A DNA stretch of 64,000 nt from Pseudoalteromonas galatheae (GCF_005886105.2 NZ_PNCO02000001.1:2291001-2355000); one strand, 5' to 3'; positions 45,404-57,195 are shown, counted from the stretch's first letter. The notes: generated by a model not told the origin, from the letters alone. Numbers and translations: made by a program.

Positions 45404-48022
45404 GTGGCATTACCGAACAAAGTGAAGACGCTTCTTGATGAAGCACAAGAACTTACCGATTACCGTGATTGTCTTGCTTTTTTCTACAAATGGTTAAGCA
45501 ATCAATTTGCCAAGCAACCCGTTAGAAATTTAATTAACTCTCGAGCCGAATTTATCGACCGGTTGTTGATTAAACTGTTTAATGAAACCGGATTGGCGCA
45601 CCAACCAGACTTATCTCTCATCGCCGTAGGTGGTTATGGCCGCGGTGAATTGCATCCTTTCTCTGATATCGACTTTTTGGTGCTGACCAAATCGCCTCCC
45701 TGTGAAGAAGTAACCAGCTGTTTGGAGCGTTTTGTCACTTATCTATGGGATTTAGGTCTAGATATTGGTCATAGCGTAAGAACTCATGAACAAGTCCTAG
45801 AACAAAAACAAAATGACGTTCACTTTGCCACAAGTCTGCTAGAAAGCCGCCTAATTTGTGGTAACCACATTGAGTATGAACACCTCAAACGACATATCGT
45901 TGAAACCCCAATTTGGCAATCTAGTGACTTTTTTATCGCCAAGGTCAACGAGCAGAATATTCGCCATAAAAAATGCCACGGTACCGCCTATAACCTTGAG
46001 CCTAATATTAAAGAAAACCCCGGTGGCCTTCGCGATCTGCAAACCATTTTTTGGGTCGCTAAAAAGCACTTTCGCGCTGAAACTTTGGAAGAGTTGATCA
46101 ATCACGGATACTTGACCCATGAAGAATATCAAGAGCTGTTAGAGTGCATAGAAAACCTGTGGAACATTCGCTTTGCGCTACATCTGGCTGCTGGTCGCAG
46201 TGAGAACCGTTTACTGTTTGACCATCAACCACATGCCGCTGAGCTCCTCGGTTTTGGCTCTGAGGGTAAAGCCTCGGTCGAGCGCATGATGAAACGCTTA
46301 TTTAGGATCATGAGCCGAGTGCGCGAAATGAACCAGATGCTGCTCTCCTATTTCGAACAAAGCATTCTTCCCGAGCAGTTGGAACAAGAAGCCGTGCCAC
46401 TCGACAGAAACTTTGAGCGTATTGGCAATAAAATTCGCGTTAAAAATCCTTCGGTCTTTTTTCGTCGAGAGAATTTGTTTGTCCTCTTTGAGCATATTGC
46501 GGACAACCCTAAAATCACTCACATTGACCCAAGTACCATCCGTACCATGCGCCAAGTAAGACGCCGTTTATTAGGTGATCTACAAGATTACGCAGGCTGT
46601 CGTGATGCTTTTTTAAGGTTATTGAAACACCCCAACGGCATGGGCCGAGCGTTTACGCTGATGCACAAACACGGGATCATCGCCGCCTATTTACCGCAGT
46701 GGCGTAATATTTTTGGTCAAATGCAGTTCGACCTATTTCACGCGTATACAGTGGATGAACATACCCATAAGCTCATCAATAACATCTACCGCTATTTCGA
46801 TAAAGAGCATATTAGCGAGTTCCCTATTTGTTCTGAGATTGTTGCCCGCATGGACAAGCCAGAACTACTTTACTTAGCTGGGATCTTTCACGATATTGCC
46901 AAAGGTCGAGGTGGCGACCATTCCGAGCTTGGCGCAGTTGACGCCATGGCATTTACCAAAATGCACGGCTTTACGTCGTCGGATGCGAAGCTTGTCGCAT
47001 GGCTGGTGCAAAATCACCTACTGATGTCTGTCACAGCCCAGCGTAAAGATATTAACGACCCCGATGTTATTGCTGAATTTGCACAAAAAGTGAAAAACGA
47101 GCGTCAGCTAGATTATCTCTATTGCTTAACGGTTGCCGACATTCGTGCAACCAACGACAATCTCTGGAACGACTGGAAAAACACCCTCTTACGCGAACTG
47201 TATTTGCATACTCAGCGGGCACTGCGCTTGGGCCTTGAAAATCCAATGGATATGCGCGATCAGATCCGTGATAAGAAACGTCAAGCCAAGCAACGGCTGA
47301 TTAATTTAGGTTACTTCGAAGAGTATATTGACCTTATTTGGTCACGCTTTAAGGCTAACTATTTTACTGCTTTTAGCGAACAGCAGATCTCTTGGCATAC
47401 TGAGCATCTTTTAAAATCTGATGACTTAAGTCAGCCAAGTGTGATCGTCTCTGACAAGCCTATGCATGGCGGGACGCAAGTATTCGTATACAGTCCTTAT
47501 GAATCGGCGCTATTCGCCAAACTAGTCAGTGTAATTGGCTCTAAAAAAGCACAGATCCAGCATGCTCAGGTCATGACCACAAAAGATGGCTATGTTGTCT
47601 TTAGCTTTGTTATCCTAGAAGTGAATGGCGATCCGCTCAGCACCAGTCGTGCAGCGGGGATCAGAAGAGGTTTAGAGACGCTCCTAAAAGATCCAAAAAA
47701 GAAAATCAGAGTAAAAAAGAATCGCTCACAGAAGTTTAAAGATTTTAATATTAGGCCAAAAATTATCTTACGCCCTCATGCTAGAGCAAACCGTAGCCTT
47801 ATTGAAATTCAGGCCATTGATATTCCGGGGTTGCTGACTAAAATTGCTGAGGTATTTCAGGCCTATTCACTACATATTCATGCCGCGCGCATTACAACCG
47901 TCGGCGAACGCGCAGAAGACTTTTTCGTCGTCTCAAACAAAGATTACAAGGCACTAGATGAAGTCCAAAAAGCCGAGCTTCACCGTGCTCTACTCAAGAA
48001 ATTAAATGCTGAAACAGATTAA
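45404..48022 (+). CDS. glnD: Bifunctional uridylyltransferase/uridylyl-removing enzyme
   Basis: An 872-aa nitrogen sensor (E. coli 890) that modifies PII proteins according to glutamine level. The nucleotidyltransferase site is [16 protein letters not shown] (76-91). The HD hydrolase site is [20 protein letters not shown] (about 488-507). Two ACT domains occupy the C-terminal part (about 690-770 and 795-870). The GTG start at 45404 follows AGGATCCTAA. In E. coli it lies next to map; here the bmp island separates them. dapD follows with the usual order. Confidence 0.97.
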   Translation: MALPNKVKTLLDEAQELTDYRDCLAFFYKWLSNQFAKQPVRNLINSRAEFIDRLLIKLFNETGLAHQPDLSLIAVGGYGRGELHPFSDIDFLVLTKSPPCEEVTSCLERFVTYLWDLGLDIGHSVRTHEQVLEQKQNDVHFATSLLESRLICGNHIEYEHLKRHIVETPIWQSSDFFIAKVNEQNIRHKKCHGTAYNLEPNIKENPGGLRDLQTIFWVAKKHFRAETLEELINHGYLTHEEYQELLECIENLWNIRFALHLAAGRSENRLLFDHQPHAAELLGFGSEGKASVERMMKRLFRIMSRVREMNQMLLSYFEQSILPEQLEQEAVPLDRNFERIGNKIRVKNPSVFFRRENLFVLFEHIADNPKITHIDPSTIRTMRQVRRRLLGDLQDYAGCRDAFLRLLKHPNGMGRAFTLMHKHGIIAAYLPQWRNIFGQMQFDLFHAYTVDEHTHKLINNIYRYFDKEHISEFPICSEIVARMDKPELLYLAGIFHDIAKGRGGDHSELGAVDAMAFTKMHGFTSSDAKLVAWLVQNHLLMSVTAQRKDINDPDVIAEFAQKVKNERQLDYLYCLTVADIRATNDNLWNDWKNTLLRELYLHTQRALRLGLENPMDMRDQIRDKKRQAKQRLINLGYFEEYIDLIWSRFKANYFTAFSEQQISWHTEHLLKSDDLSQPSVIVSDKPMHGGTQVFVYSPYESALFAKLVSVIGSKKAQIQHAQVMTTKDGYVVFSFVILEVNGDPLSTSRAAGIRRGLETLLKDPKKKIRVKKNRSQKFKDFNIRPKIILRPHARANRSLIEIQAIDIPGLLTKIAEVFQAYSLHIHAARITTVGERAEDFFVVSNKDYKALDEVQKAELHRALLKKLNAETD

Positions 48023-48032
48023 CGAGGAATTT

Positions 48033-48860
48033 ATGTCTGATTTAAAAACGACTATTGAAACCGCATGGGAAAACCGCGATACCATCACCCCAACCACGGT
48101 ATCAGACGAAGTAAAACAAGCGATTGTCAACGCGTTAGAAATGCTAGATTCAGGTGCGGCGCGTGTTGCGGAAAAAGTTAGCGATGAGTGGGTTGTACAT
48201 CAATGGTTGAAAAAGGCGGTGCTGCTGTCTTTTAGAATTCGTGACAACCAACCAATGAGCGATGGTGTTAACCAGTTTTATGACAAAGTACCATTAAAAT
48301 TCTCAGACTACACGCCAGAGCAGTTCCAACAAGGTGGTATGCGCGTGGTACCAAACGCGGTAGCACGTCAGGGCAGCTTTGTCGGTAAGAACGTGGTACT
48401 TATGCCGTCCTACGTTAATATTGGTGCATATGTTGATGAAGGCACTATGGTAGACACTTGGGCAACCGTAGGCTCTTGTGCACAGATCGGTAAAAACGTA
48501 CACCTATCTGGCGGTGTGGGCATTGGTGGCGTATTAGAGCCGTTACAAGCCAATCCAACGATTATTGAAGATAACTGTTTCATCGGTGCGCGTTCTGAAA
48601 TCGTCGAAGGTGTGATTGTTGAAGAAGGTGCGGTCATCTCCATGGGTGTCTATATTTCACAAAGCACTCGTATTTATGACCGTGAGACTGGTGAAATCCA
48701 TTATGGTCGTGTGCCAGCCGGTGCTGTGGTAGTGCCAGGTTCACTCCCAAGTAAAGATGGATCTCATAGCCTGTATGCAGCAATTATTGTGAAAAAAGTA
48801 GATCAGCAAACTCGCGAAAAAGTTGGGATCAATGCACTACTTCGCTCACTAGACGACTAA
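48033..48860 (+). CDS. dapD: Tetrahydrodipicolinate N-succinyltransferase
   Basis: A 275-aa enzyme (E. coli 274) of the succinylase branch of lysine and diaminopimelate synthesis. I start at the ATG at 48033 ([16 protein letters not shown]), with ACGAGGAA in front; a longer frame from 48006 overlaps the end of glnD and adds nine residues. The N-terminal helical domain is followed by hexapeptide repeats (about 100-220; [20 protein letters not shown] is part of the active site) and the C-terminal extension [19 protein letters not shown]. Confidence 0.97.
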   Translation: MSDLKTTIETAWENRDTITPTTVSDEVKQAIVNALEMLDSGAARVAEKVSDEWVVHQWLKKAVLLSFRIRDNQPMSDGVNQFYDKVPLKFSDYTPEQFQQGGMRVVPNAVARQGSFVGKNVVLMPSYVNIGAYVDEGTMVDTWATVGSCAQIGKNVHLSGGVGIGGVLEPLQANPTIIEDNCFIGARSEIVEGVIVEEGAVISMGVYISQSTRIYDRETGEIHYGRVPAGAVVVPGSLPSKDGSHSLYAAIIVKKVDQQTREKVGINALLRSLDD

Positions 48861-48877
48861 TTGTCACGACAGTTTCG

Positions 48878-48903
48878 AAAAGGGAGCTTTCTGCTCCCTT
48901 TTT
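48878..48903. terminator. Bidirectional terminator between dapD and the TonB receptor gene
   Basis: AAAAGGGAGC-TTTCT-GCTCCCTTTT is a perfect stem with T-runs on both strands, lying between convergent genes. It should terminate both transcripts. Confidence 0.9.
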
Positions 48904-48909
48904 CATGTG

Positions 48910-50964
48910 TTACCAGCGGTAGTCCAATGACACTAGAATGTTTCTTGGTCTTCCTGGAAAGTACCTTTCACCACTAAATGAAGTGTAATCGGCACGCTCA
49001 GCGTAGCGTTCGTCGGTTAGATTTTTCACTCTCATCGTCAACGCCAAATGCGGATTTACCTGCCACTTTCCTCGTAAGCTCAGTACATCGTGACCAGAAT
49101 AACGATGAAGATTTTCGGGGTCAGTAAAATACTCTCCTACATGATGCCAAGCTAAAGACCAACTGAGGTTATCTAGTGCTTGCCAGTATAATTGGGCGTT
49201 AAAGATGTTCCTTGGTGCTGAATCTAGATCGTTGCCATTAATATTGATACCACTAAGAATATTATCTTGTTCATAAGTATGCTTAGCATGGGTTGCGGCG
49301 AGATCTAGTTGCCAATGTGCTGAGAATGAATAACTCAGCTCCAACTCCACACCTCGGTGCCTTGAGCGACCATCGTTGATATAGAAAAAGTCACTATCTC
49401 GGAAGATCAAATTTTCTTTTTTCATATCATAAATCGCGATCTGATAACCAAGACTATCTGCTCTCCCCTTTAGTCCAAGCTCGATATTATCCGCCTTTTC
49501 CTCCTCTAGCGAGGCTTTTAACTGCGCTCGCTGCAATTGGTAAAGCTCAGCAGTTTGTGGCGCACGATAACCTTGAGACACGTTAGCATAGGCAATATGT
49601 CGCTCAGTGAACGCATAGCTTAGGCCAAATTTTGGTGAAAAATAAGCAAAGCTATCTTTGCCACTGGCTGGGCGACTATAACGACATCCTCCCATTGCAC
49701 ATACTGAGCCATCTTCTTTAGTACGCCCAGTAGGCAAAAAGTTGCGATAATCGTATCTCATTGACTCAAAACGAGCGCCCAGTTCAACTAACCAGTTACC
49801 TTGTCGCCAACTGAGATTTGCAAAAGGCGCGAGTTGCATCGCATCTACTTCATAGTCGTAATGCTTTCCTGTGGGAATAGTTGAACGCAAAAATGCAGAG
49901 CCTTCAGTCGGCGTAGGCTGATACTGCAACATCTCGCCTTGGGTATACTCCGTATCCACTCCCCAATCTAGTTGTATTGAGTCACCTAATTCAGTGTGTA
50001 TAAGCGTTTGCAGCCCCACACCAGTTTGACCATTTTCTTCAAACGGCTTACCCGGCAAGAAATGCTTAACAAATTCCATCTCTTGCCAGCGAACATAAGG
50101 TTTTATCAGCACAGTGTTGCTATCGTCAAAGTACCCGGTTATTTCTGTCCAAGCTCTAAATGACTCCGCCTTTCTAAATGCTTCAGGGTTTTCGTTTTGC
50201 TTCGCCAATTGCTTATTTTTATAACTATCCACTCCTGTTACATAACCCGCAGTTTGCTGATCTAAGTGGGTGTATGTCATTCCAGATACGACACCAATCT
50301 TCTCGCCTTCATATTGGTGTTTGACGCTCAACTTTTGTTGCTCAACGCTTTCATCGTCACGATAACCCGTATCTTTTGTAAGGGTGAACGCGGCGCCCAA
50401 GCCAAGGGCATTATCGCCAGCTTGTATCCGAGTTCGGCTATAACCATAGGAGCCGATATCTAGTGCAACCCTAGGTGCTTTTTGAATATTATTTGAAGTG
50501 ATCACATTAACCACTCCGTGCACCGCATTAGAGCCATACAACACGCTATTTGGCCCTTTTAGCACTTCAATACGCTCTGCCGCTTCATAGTGCGATTCAA
50601 ATAGTTCATTGATATTACAAAAACCTGCGGCTCTGAGTGCAATACCATCTTCAGCCATTAAAATGCCGCCACATGCGCCTGCACCAGATAGCACTTGTGA
50701 GCGCAATGCAGGTAGATACTCTTGACCATTACCATGTTGTATATTTGCACCAGCAACAAGCCTCAACGCTTTTTCGATATGCGTGACGCCTATGTCATCT
50801 AACTGAGCTTCCGTGAGCAAAGAGAGGCTTACAGGGCGCTCTCCTACCGTCTCAGCTAACCTGGATGCCGTAGTAGTGATGATTTCAAATTCGTTGTTCT
50901 CTGTCGCTTCGCTAAGTTGTGGTGCAAGGGCACAACTTGCAAAGACCAACACCATTTTTTTCAT
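48910..50964 (-). CDS. TonB-dependent outer membrane receptor
   Basis: A 684-aa receptor. Signal peptide MKKMVLVFASCALAPQLSEA; plug domain about 25-165 with VITTTASRLAE-like TonB-box region (EIITTTASRLAET) and RIEVLKGPNSVLYGSNAVHGVVNVIT; then a 22-stranded barrel ending in LVSLDYRW with the C-terminal aromatic residue. The plug carries a Cys pair (Cys98 and Cys116, ACGGILMAEDG and AAGFCN) that could form a disulfide. The substrate cannot be told; siderophore or another scarce nutrient is usual. No Fur box was recognised. A MITE-like element lies 16 bp upstream of the ATG. Confidence 0.9.
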   Translation of the reverse strand: MKKMVLVFASCALAPQLSEATENNEFEIITTTASRLAETVGERPVSLSLLTEAQLDDIGVTHIEKALRLVAGANIQHGNGQEYLPALRSQVLSGAGACGGILMAEDGIALRAAGFCNINELFESHYEAAERIEVLKGPNSVLYGSNAVHGVVNVITSNNIQKAPRVALDIGSYGYSRTRIQAGDNALGLGAAFTLTKDTGYRDDESVEQQKLSVKHQYEGEKIGVVSGMTYTHLDQQTAGYVTGVDSYKNKQLAKQNENPEAFRKAESFRAWTEITGYFDDSNTVLIKPYVRWQEMEFVKHFLPGKPFEENGQTGVGLQTLIHTELGDSIQLDWGVDTEYTQGEMLQYQPTPTEGSAFLRSTIPTGKHYDYEVDAMQLAPFANLSWRQGNWLVELGARFESMRYDYRNFLPTGRTKEDGSVCAMGGCRYSRPASGKDSFAYFSPKFGLSYAFTERHIAYANVSQGYRAPQTAELYQLQRAQLKASLEEEKADNIELGLKGRADSLGYQIAIYDMKKENLIFRDSDFFYINDGRSRHRGVELELSYSFSAHWQLDLAATHAKHTYEQDNILSGININGNDLDSAPRNIFNAQLYWQALDNLSWSLAWHHVGEYFTDPENLHRYSGHDVLSLRGKWQVNPHLALTMRVKNLTDERYAERADYTSFSGERYFPGRPRNILVSLDYRW

Positions 50965-50980
50965 TTTGATACCTATTGTA

Positions 50981-51249
50981 TTAGGGCCTGTTGATCTTTG
51001 CTGTTTGATTTTTGTTCTCCTGAGTGTATTTTGGTCGCGACGCTCGACTTGCCGCCTAGTAATCTAGGCAAAAGTTGAGCAACAATGAACAAAGCCCACT
51101 CAGGTGAACCCAAAGGGCAGCGCTTGATTAGCATTTCTACTGTGTTCTCGCCTGACTCACATAGAATAACTATGCTACGCAGGCTCTGCCTTGTACAAAT
51201 ACCAATCAAACTGCTGCAAAAACAAACTTGAAAGGTAAACAGGCCCTAA
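50981..51249. mobile_element. MITE-like element with 12-bp perfect terminal inverted repeats
   Basis: TTAGGGCCTGTT (50981-50992) and AACAGGCCCTAA (51238-51249) are perfect inverted ends of a 269-bp segment without a coding frame. Inside, the left half is strongly palindromic: GTTCTCCTGAGTG pairs with CACTCAGGTGAAC, and GCCGCCTAG-TAAT-CTAGGC sits near the centre. I see no clear target duplication. It fits a non-autonomous insertion-sequence derivative (MITE). It fills nearly the whole gap between the TonB receptor gene and pdxJ, and must influence the receptor's promoter. Confidence 0.75.
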
Positions 51250-51310
51250 CTCGATTACAAGGCAAAAAGAAAGGGCTACACAGCCCTTTCGTTTTCTTTA
51301 CCACTAAGCG

Positions 51311-52045
51311 TTATGCCTGTCTTGCCTCTAACATCAAACGCTTCATATCTCGTACAGCCTTTTCAAGTCCATCAATTGCCGCTCGAGCAACAATAGCATG
51401 ACCGATGTTAAGTTCGTAGATTTCTGGCATTTGTGCAATCGGTTTAACATTATGATAATGCAAACCATGGCCTGCATTGACAATAAGACCTAAGCCATGA
51501 GCATACTTAACGCCTTCACGAATGCGTTCAAGTTCAGCGCTCATTTCGGTGTCGCTCTCAGCATCCGCATAAGCACCAGTGTGGATCTCAATGTAAGGCG
51601 CACCGGTTTGCTTTGCAGCATCTAGCTGCTTTTTGTCCGCGTCGATGAACAAGCTTACTTTGATACCTGCATCAGCTAGACGCTGAGTTGCCGCTGTGAT
51701 CCTATCTAGATTACCCGCAACGTCTAAGCCACCTTCCGTCGTTAACTCTTCGCGTTTTTCTGGCACTAAGCAAACATATTCTGGTTTTACTTCGCAAGCG
51801 ATGTCGAGCATTTCATCAGTTACTGCGATTTCTAGATTCATACGTGTTTGGATGGTTTTTGCCATCACGTAAACATCACGATCTTGAATATGGCGACGGT
51901 CTTCACGTAGGTGAATAGTAATGCCGTCAGCACCTGCGTGCTCAGCTACTGCTGCTGCATGTGCAGGATCTGGATAGCTAGTGCCACGCGCCTGACGAAG
52001 TGTTGCAATATGGTCTACGTTGACGCCGAGTAAAATATCTTTCAT
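51311..52045 (-). CDS. pdxJ: Pyridoxine 5'-phosphate synthase
   Basis: A 244-aa TIM-barrel enzyme (E. coli 243) that condenses 3-amino-2-oxopropyl phosphate and deoxyxylulose 5-phosphate, the last ring-forming step of vitamin B6 synthesis. The sequence begins [23 protein letters not shown] and has the [11 protein letters not shown] segment, the C-terminal [11 protein letters not shown] phosphate-binding loop and [12 protein letters not shown]. It follows recO in the conserved era-recO-pdxJ order; its substrate comes from the same DXP pool used by Dxr. Confidence 0.97.
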   Translation of the reverse strand: MKDILLGVNVDHIATLRQARGTSYPDPAHAAAVAEHAGADGITIHLREDRRHIQDRDVYVMAKTIQTRMNLEIAVTDEMLDIACEVKPEYVCLVPEKREELTTEGGLDVAGNLDRITAATQRLADAGIKVSLFIDADKKQLDAAKQTGAPYIEIHTGAYADAESDTEMSAELERIREGVKYAHGLGLIVNAGHGLHYHNVKPIAQMPEIYELNIGHAIVARAAIDGLEKAVRDMKRLMLEARQA

Positions 52046-52099
52046 CGTTTATCCCTTGATAATATGACGTAGCAAGTGGTTAATCCACTTATTACTGCG

Positions 52100-52139
52100 A
52101 TACCAATTTTTCGATTTATAATTTTGATCAAATTGGTAT
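52100..52139. repeat. Inverted repeat between recO and pdxJ
   Basis: ATACCAATTT (52100-52109) and AAATTGGTAT (52130-52139) are perfect 10-bp inverted arms around a 20-nt AT-rich loop, the right arm overlapping the last base of recO. It could fold in RNA but lacks a G/C-rich stem or U-tract. A related ATACCAAT string occurs in the MITE at 51210-51217. Role unknown. Confidence 0.45.
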
Positions 52140-52831
52140 TATTTCTTTGAAACAAATAGTTCTCTACTTTTCAGCCCTTGCTTACCAACTAGCGGTGCCA
52201 TTAACCTTCGTGTTAATTGCTTAGCCGCCCTCCTCACCGCAAGGTCTTGGAAATCTTGATTGGCAATAGCCAACAACATACTGCCCGGTATCGTATCAGG
52301 TTCACGACCGACTGCAATAAAACCATACTCAGATATATACTTATACGCGGTTTTTGGCTTCACTGGATTACCTTCTGCGTCAAACTCCAGTTCCACACCA
52401 AACCCAAGTTCACCCAATAATTGCAACTCAAAGCTGCGTAAGATAGGCTCGACATCTTCATCTTGGGCCAAACGCATTAAATGTAACTGATAGAGCGCAA
52501 AGATCTGCTCTAGCGGTTCGTTAGTTGGTACTACGCGTTGCGTTAGCTCATTGAGATACAAGCCACAATATAACTGCCGCCCAACGAGTTGGACTTGGTT
52601 GTCCGTGGGTTCAAAACGATTTACGTATTTAAAGTCGTATCTGCCTGCATATTGCAGTAAAAGTAATGAAAATGGCCGCAACTGGGCATTATGTTTGAGG
52701 GATTGCTTGCCCTTTACTCGGGCAAGCATTTTGAGTTGTCCAACGCCTTCGACCAGTACGTCAAGCAGTACCTGAGAATCGCTGTAAGGTCTGCGATGTA
52801 ACAGATAGGCTCGTCGAAAGTCGCTATCCAA
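52139..52831 (-). CDS. recO: DNA repair protein RecO
   Basis: A 230-aa protein (E. coli 242) of the RecFOR pathway that loads RecA on SSB-coated single-stranded DNA. It has the N-terminal OB fold (RRAYLLHRRPYSDSQVLLDVL, about 6-26, and LLARVKGKQS), then the helical C-terminal domain. The TTG start comes directly after the era stop with no gap, so translation is coupled to era. Zinc-site cysteines are not evident, as in other gammaproteobacterial RecO. Confidence 0.94.
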   Translation of the reverse strand: MDSDFRRAYLLHRRPYSDSQVLLDVLVEGVGQLKMLARVKGKQSLKHNAQLRPFSLLLLQYAGRYDFKYVNRFEPTDNQVQLVGRQLYCGLYLNELTQRVVPTNEPLEQIFALYQLHLMRLAQDEDVEPILRSFELQLLGELGFGVELEFDAEGNPVKPKTAYKYISEYGFIAVGREPDTIPGSMLLAIANQDFQDLAVRRAAKQLTRRLMAPLVGKQGLKSRELFVSKK

Positions 52832-53731
52832 TCAGTCTTCTCCGTACCCTAAGCTACGAAGAGCACGTTCGTCATCAGCCCAGCCAGATTTCACTTTAAC
52901 CCAGCATTCGAGATAGACTTTGTTGTCTAGCATGTTTTCAAGATCTTTACGCGCTTCGCGGCCGATCACTTTAAGCTTTTCGCCTCTGTTGCCGATCACC
53001 ATGCGTTTTTGCGATTCGCGCTCAACAAGGATCAACGCGTTGATCTGCCAAACGCCGTTGTCTTGCCACTTAAACTGCTCGATCTCAACCGTCACCGAGT
53101 ACGGTAGTTCATCGCCCATAAAGCGCATCAGTTTCTCACGCACGATCTCTGCCGCCATAAAACGCATTGAGCGATCGGTAACGTAATCTTCAGGGAAATA
53201 GAATTCACATGCAGGTAAACGCTTGTGCACTTCTTCTCTGATCATATCAACGTTCTTACCTTGCTTCGCAGAGATAGGTACGATCCCGATAAAATCCCCC
53301 TGCTCACTCAACCACTGAATATGCGGCATCAACAAGTCTTTATCTTTTACCTGATCGGTTTTATTCATCACCACCAAGATAGGACGGCCGCTGTCTTTAA
53401 CTTTAGCCAGTACCATTTCGTCATCAGGCGTCCAATGCGTCCCTTCTACAACGAAAATAACCAATTCAACGTCGCCGATTGAGCTTGATGCTGCTCGGTT
53501 CATTAACCGGTTAATTGCACGCTTTTCTTCAATATGAAGTCCTGGCGTATCAACGTACACCGCTTGATAGTTACCCTCTGTATGGATCCCCATGATGCGG
53601 TGACGAGTAGTTTGTGGTTTACGCGAGGTAATACTTACCTTTTGCTCAACCAATTTATTTAATAGTGTCGATTTCCCTACGTTAGGTCTACCGACAATGG
53701 CAATCATGCCGCAATGTGTATCAAGCGTCAT
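52832..53731 (-). CDS. era: GTPase Era
   Basis: A 299-aa essential GTPase (E. coli 301) for 16S rRNA maturation and 30S assembly. The G1 loop GRPNVGKST is at residues 14-22, G3 is DTPGLH (about 61-66), G4 is MNKTD (about 122-126) and G5 is ISAKQGKN. The C-terminal KH domain (about 205-295) contains [17 protein letters not shown], which binds the 3' end of 16S rRNA. Its start overlaps rnc by 11 bp. Confidence 0.97.
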   Translation of the reverse strand: MTLDTHCGMIAIVGRPNVGKSTLLNKLVEQKVSITSRKPQTTRHRIMGIHTEGNYQAVYVDTPGLHIEEKRAINRLMNRAASSSIGDVELVIFVVEGTHWTPDDEMVLAKVKDSGRPILVVMNKTDQVKDKDLLMPHIQWLSEQGDFIGIVPISAKQGKNVDMIREEVHKRLPACEFYFPEDYVTDRSMRFMAAEIVREKLMRFMGDELPYSVTVEIEQFKWQDNGVWQINALILVERESQKRMVIGNRGEKLKVIGREARKDLENMLDNKVYLECWVKVKSGWADDERALRSLGYGED

Positions 53732-54398
53732 TCTTTAATATCTTAAGCGCTTTTTCGGCAGCTTTTTGCTCAGCTTTACGTCGCGAGCTGCCTACTGAAA
53801 TTATACTTTCCATCCCTTCCACTATACATTCGACCGTGAATGTTTGGTTGTGAGCTTGCCCTTTGGTATCTATTACAGTGTAGCCCGGTAAAGGTAATTT
53901 TCGAGCTTGTAGATACTCCTGCAGCAGCGTCTTCGGGTCTTTTTGATTATGACCAGGTGAAATCGCAGTTAAGCGTGATTCGTACCAACTTAGTACCAAA
54001 TCTCTGCACACGTCGATGTCAGAGTCTAAGAAAACGGCACCAATTATGGCTTCTACTGCATCTGCGAGCGTTGACTCACGGCGAAAACCGCCGCTCTTTA
54101 GCTCACCTGGACCTAGGCGCAGATAATCACCCAGCGCGAATTCCACACCGAATTCCGCCAGCGTTTGACCACGCACTAACGTTGAGCGCATGCGGCTTAA
54201 ATCACCTTCACGCGCTTTTGGAAACTTGTGATACAAAGCATTTGCAATCACAAAGCTTAAAATAGAGTCGCCCAAAAATTCGAGACGCTCGTTGTGCTGG
54301 CCTTTGTGACTGCGATGCGTCAAAGCCTGCTCAAGCAGCGCCTTATCAGAGAAGTTGTACCCTATTTTATTATAAAGTTCTTCTACGTTTCTTTTCAT
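53721..54398 (-). CDS. rnc: Ribonuclease III
   Basis: A 225-aa double-strand-specific endoribonuclease (E. coli 226) that processes rRNA precursors and structured mRNAs. The signature [17 protein letters not shown] is at about residues 37-53, with the second acidic cluster in [16 protein letters not shown]. The double-stranded RNA-binding domain occupies about 155-223 ([35 protein letters not shown]). It lies 2 bp after lepB and overlaps era. Confidence 0.97.
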   Translation of the reverse strand: MKRNVEELYNKIGYNFSDKALLEQALTHRSHKGQHNERLEFLGDSILSFVIANALYHKFPKAREGDLSRMRSTLVRGQTLAEFGVEFALGDYLRLGPGELKSGGFRRESTLADAVEAIIGAVFLDSDIDVCRDLVLSWYESRLTAISPGHNQKDPKTLLQEYLQARKLPLPGYTVIDTKGQAHNQTFTVECIVEGMESIISVGSSRRKAEQKAAEKALKILKNDA

Positions 54399-54400
54399 TT

Positions 54401-55336
54401 TTACTGAATACTACCTAGGCGTTCAAAACGAACACCAGTTGGAACCCACCCTGGCAAAATGCTGTCTGGGCCATTATCAAAATCAAAACTTAACCAAATA
54501 AATACCGCTCTTCCAACCAAGTTTTCATCAGGTACAAAACCCCACATACGGCTATCTTGGCTGTTATTACGGTTATCACCCATCGCAAAATAACTTCCCT
54601 CTGGTACAACCCACTCATCGCGGCGAGTACCTGGTTGTTGATAGTAGCGATCTGTTAACTCTAACACTTCAGGATTAATTAAAATATCATGTTCTACATT
54701 TGGCAAATGCTCTGTTAGACGCACTAACTGCATTGGGCCTTGCGTAAATTCGTCACGATTTACAATGTCTACATCAATCTTGTTATATTCGCCACACGTT
54801 AAGCCATTCGCTTCGCTCTGCCCGTCTTCACACTTAGGCTTAATGTAAAGCTGACGATTGCGATAAACAATGTGGTCACCCGGTAAACCAACAATACGCT
54901 TGATGAAATCAATACGCTCGTCTAGCGGAAACTTGAACACTGCAATATCACCGCGCTCTGGAGTGCCCGTTTCGACGATTTTGCTGCGCCACACAGGGTC
55001 TTTAATCCCGTAAGCATATTTTTCCACTAGAATAAAATCGCCATCCAATAAGGTTGGCATCATTGAGCCTGATGGAATTTGAAACGGTTCAAAAATAAAC
55101 GAACGGAAAATTGTGATTGCGGCAATCATAGGAAAAATAGATTTCGCGTTTTCAACAATGGCAGGTTCAGGTGCTATTTCCGCTATGATGTCGGCATCTA
55201 ACTGAGTGTCAGACGCACCTTGCGCAATAGCAAGCCTAGCTTGTCTTTTCGGTGCATACACCAAATGATCGATCAACCAAATAAGGCCAGAACCGACCGT
55301 GAGTAGCACCAATAAAATTGAAAAATAACCTGCCAT
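54401..55336 (-). CDS. lepB: Signal peptidase I
   Basis: A 311-aa inner membrane protease (E. coli 324) that cleaves Sec and Tat signal peptides. Two N-terminal transmembrane segments (about 3-23 and 66-82) are followed by the catalytic Ser91 in [12 protein letters not shown] and the general-base Lys in [12 protein letters not shown]. The box E motif is [15 protein letters not shown]. It lies 12 bp after lepA, the classical lepA-lepB operon. Confidence 0.97.
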   Translation of the reverse strand: MAGYFSILLVLLTVGSGLIWLIDHLVYAPKRQARLAIAQGASDTQLDADIIAEIAPEPAIVENAKSIFPMIAAITIFRSFIFEPFQIPSGSMMPTLLDGDFILVEKYAYGIKDPVWRSKIVETGTPERGDIAVFKFPLDERIDFIKRIVGLPGDHIVYRNRQLYIKPKCEDGQSEANGLTCGEYNKIDVDIVNRDEFTQGPMQLVRLTEHLPNVEHDILINPEVLELTDRYYQQPGTRRDEWVVPEGSYFAMGDNRNNSQDSRMWGFVPDENLVGRAVFIWLSFDFDNGPDSILPGWVPTGVRFERLGSIQ

Positions 55337-55348
55337 TTGTATTTCCTG

Positions 55349-57136
55349 TTACTTACCTACTTTCAATATTGCTAAGAATGCGTCTTGTGGCACTTCAACG
55401 TTACCAAGTTGCTTCATACGCTTCTTACCTTCTTTTTGCTTTTGCAGTAGCTTTTTCTTACGGCTCACGTCACCACCATAACATTTTGCGATTACGTTTT
55501 TACGTAACTGCTTAACTGTACTACGCGCAATAACGTGATTACCAATTGCAGCTTGAATAGCAATATCAAACATTTGGCGAGGGATCAATTCTCGCAGCGC
55601 TTCAGCTAACTGACGGCCACGTGTTTGTGAACCATCGCGGTGAACAATTATTGCAAGCGCATCAACGCGATCGCCATTGATCAGAATATCAACACGCACC
55701 ATGTCTGATGCTTCAAAACGCTTGAAGTTGTAGTCAAGTGATGCAAAGCCTCGGCTGGTCGACTTCAGCTTATCAAAGAAGTCCATCACTACTTCTGACA
55801 TTGGCAATTCATAGGTTAACGCTACTTGCTTACCGTGATAGGTCATCTTGGTTTGCACACCACGTTTTTCAACACACAGCGTAATAACGTTACCTAAATA
55901 TTCTTGAGGAACGAGAATATTTGCTTCAACAATTGGTTCGCGAATTTCAATAATGTCGTTTACTGGAGGTAAATCCGATGGATTATCGATTTTCACCACA
56001 CCGTGCTTAGTTTCTACTTCATAGATTACCGTTGGTGCCGTGGTAATAAGATCCATATCATATTCACGTTCAAGGCGTTCTTGAATGATCTCCATATGAA
56101 GCATACCAAGGAAGCCACAACGGAAACCAAAACCCAGTGCCGTCGAGTTTTCAGGCTCGAAAAATAATGATGCATCGTTTAGGCTTAATTTATTCAGTGC
56201 ATCGCGGAAGTTTTCATAATCATCAGATGAAATTGGGAACATTCCCGCATATACCTGAGGTTTTACCTTCTGGAAACCAGGCAAACGGTCTGTTGCGGAA
56301 TCGCGAGCCATAGTAATGGTATCACCAACAGGTGCGCCATGGATGTCTTTGATACCTGCGATAACAAAACCTACTTCACCCGTTTTCAACACTCCGGTAT
56401 TGGTCTGCTTTGGTGTAAAGATACCAACCTTGTCTACTTGGTGAGCTTGCTCTGTAGACATAATCTTGATCTTCTCACCCGCTCTCAATTCACCGTTTTT
56501 AATACGCACCAATGAAACTACGCCTTGGTACGGGTCAAACCATGAATCGATAATCAGTGCTTGTAGTGGCGCATTTGGCTCACCTTCTGGCGGCGGAATA
56601 TCACGTACGATCACTTCAAGTACTTCATCAATGCCGATACCTGTTTTAGCGCTACAACGCACCGCTTCTAATGCTTCAATACCGACGATATCTTCAATTT
56701 CTTCTGCTACGCGAAGCGGATCGGCCTGTGGTAAGTCAATTTTGTTCAAAACTGGAATAACTTCCAAGTCCATCTCAAGTGCTGTGTAACAGTTCGCTAG
56801 CGTTTGTGCTTCAACACCTTGACCTGCGTCAACCACTAATAGCGCACCTTCACAAGCGGCAAGAGAGCGCGAAACTTCATAAGTGAAGTCAACGTGTCCT
56901 GGAGTGTCGATAAAGTTTAGCTGATACGTTTCGCCATCTTTTGCTTGGTAGTTAAGTGTTACACTCTGTGCTTTGATGGTAATGCCACGCTCACGTTCGA
57001 TGTCCATCGAATCCAGTACCTGCTGCTGCATTTCGCGGTCTGTTAAACCTCCACAAACTTGGATTAAGCGGTCTGATAGCGTCGATTTTCCATGGTCAAT
57101 GTGGGCAATAATAGAAAAGTTACGGATATGCTTCAT
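55349..57136 (-). CDS. lepA: Elongation factor 4 (LepA)
   Basis: A 595-aa translational GTPase (E. coli 599). G1 is [12 protein letters not shown] (about 11-22), G3 is [11 protein letters not shown]4 is LNKIDLP. EF-G-like domains II, III and V follow, then the LepA-specific C-terminal domain, ending [21 protein letters not shown]... and [15 protein letters not shown]. It acts on stalled or initiating ribosomes. First gene of lepA-lepB-rnc-era-recO-pdxJ, following rseC as in E. coli. Confidence 0.98.
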   Translation of the reverse strand: MKHIRNFSIIAHIDHGKSTLSDRLIQVCGGLTDREMQQQVLDSMDIERERGITIKAQSVTLNYQAKDGETYQLNFIDTPGHVDFTYEVSRSLAACEGALLVVDAGQGVEAQTLANCYTALEMDLEVIPVLNKIDLPQADPLRVAEEIEDIVGIEALEAVRCSAKTGIGIDEVLEVIVRDIPPPEGEPNAPLQALIIDSWFDPYQGVVSLVRIKNGELRAGEKIKIMSTEQAHQVDKVGIFTPKQTNTGVLKTGEVGFVIAGIKDIHGAPVGDTITMARDSATDRLPGFQKVKPQVYAGMFPISSDDYENFRDALNKLSLNDASLFFEPENSTALGFGFRCGFLGMLHMEIIQERLEREYDMDLITTAPTVIYEVETKHGVVKIDNPSDLPPVNDIIEIREPIVEANILVPQEYLGNVITLCVEKRGVQTKMTYHGKQVALTYELPMSEVVMDFFDKLKSTSRGFASLDYNFKRFEASDMVRVDILINGDRVDALAIIVHRDGSQTRGRQLAEALRELIPRQMFDIAIQAAIGNHVIARSTVKQLRKNVIAKCYGGDVSRKKKLLQKQKEGKKRMKQLGNVEVPQDAFLAILKVGK

Positions 57137-57195
57137 ATACTGGATTCAATACTTCTGTTAGTCACAAATAGAGATTAAGGGCTCGATTTTACATT

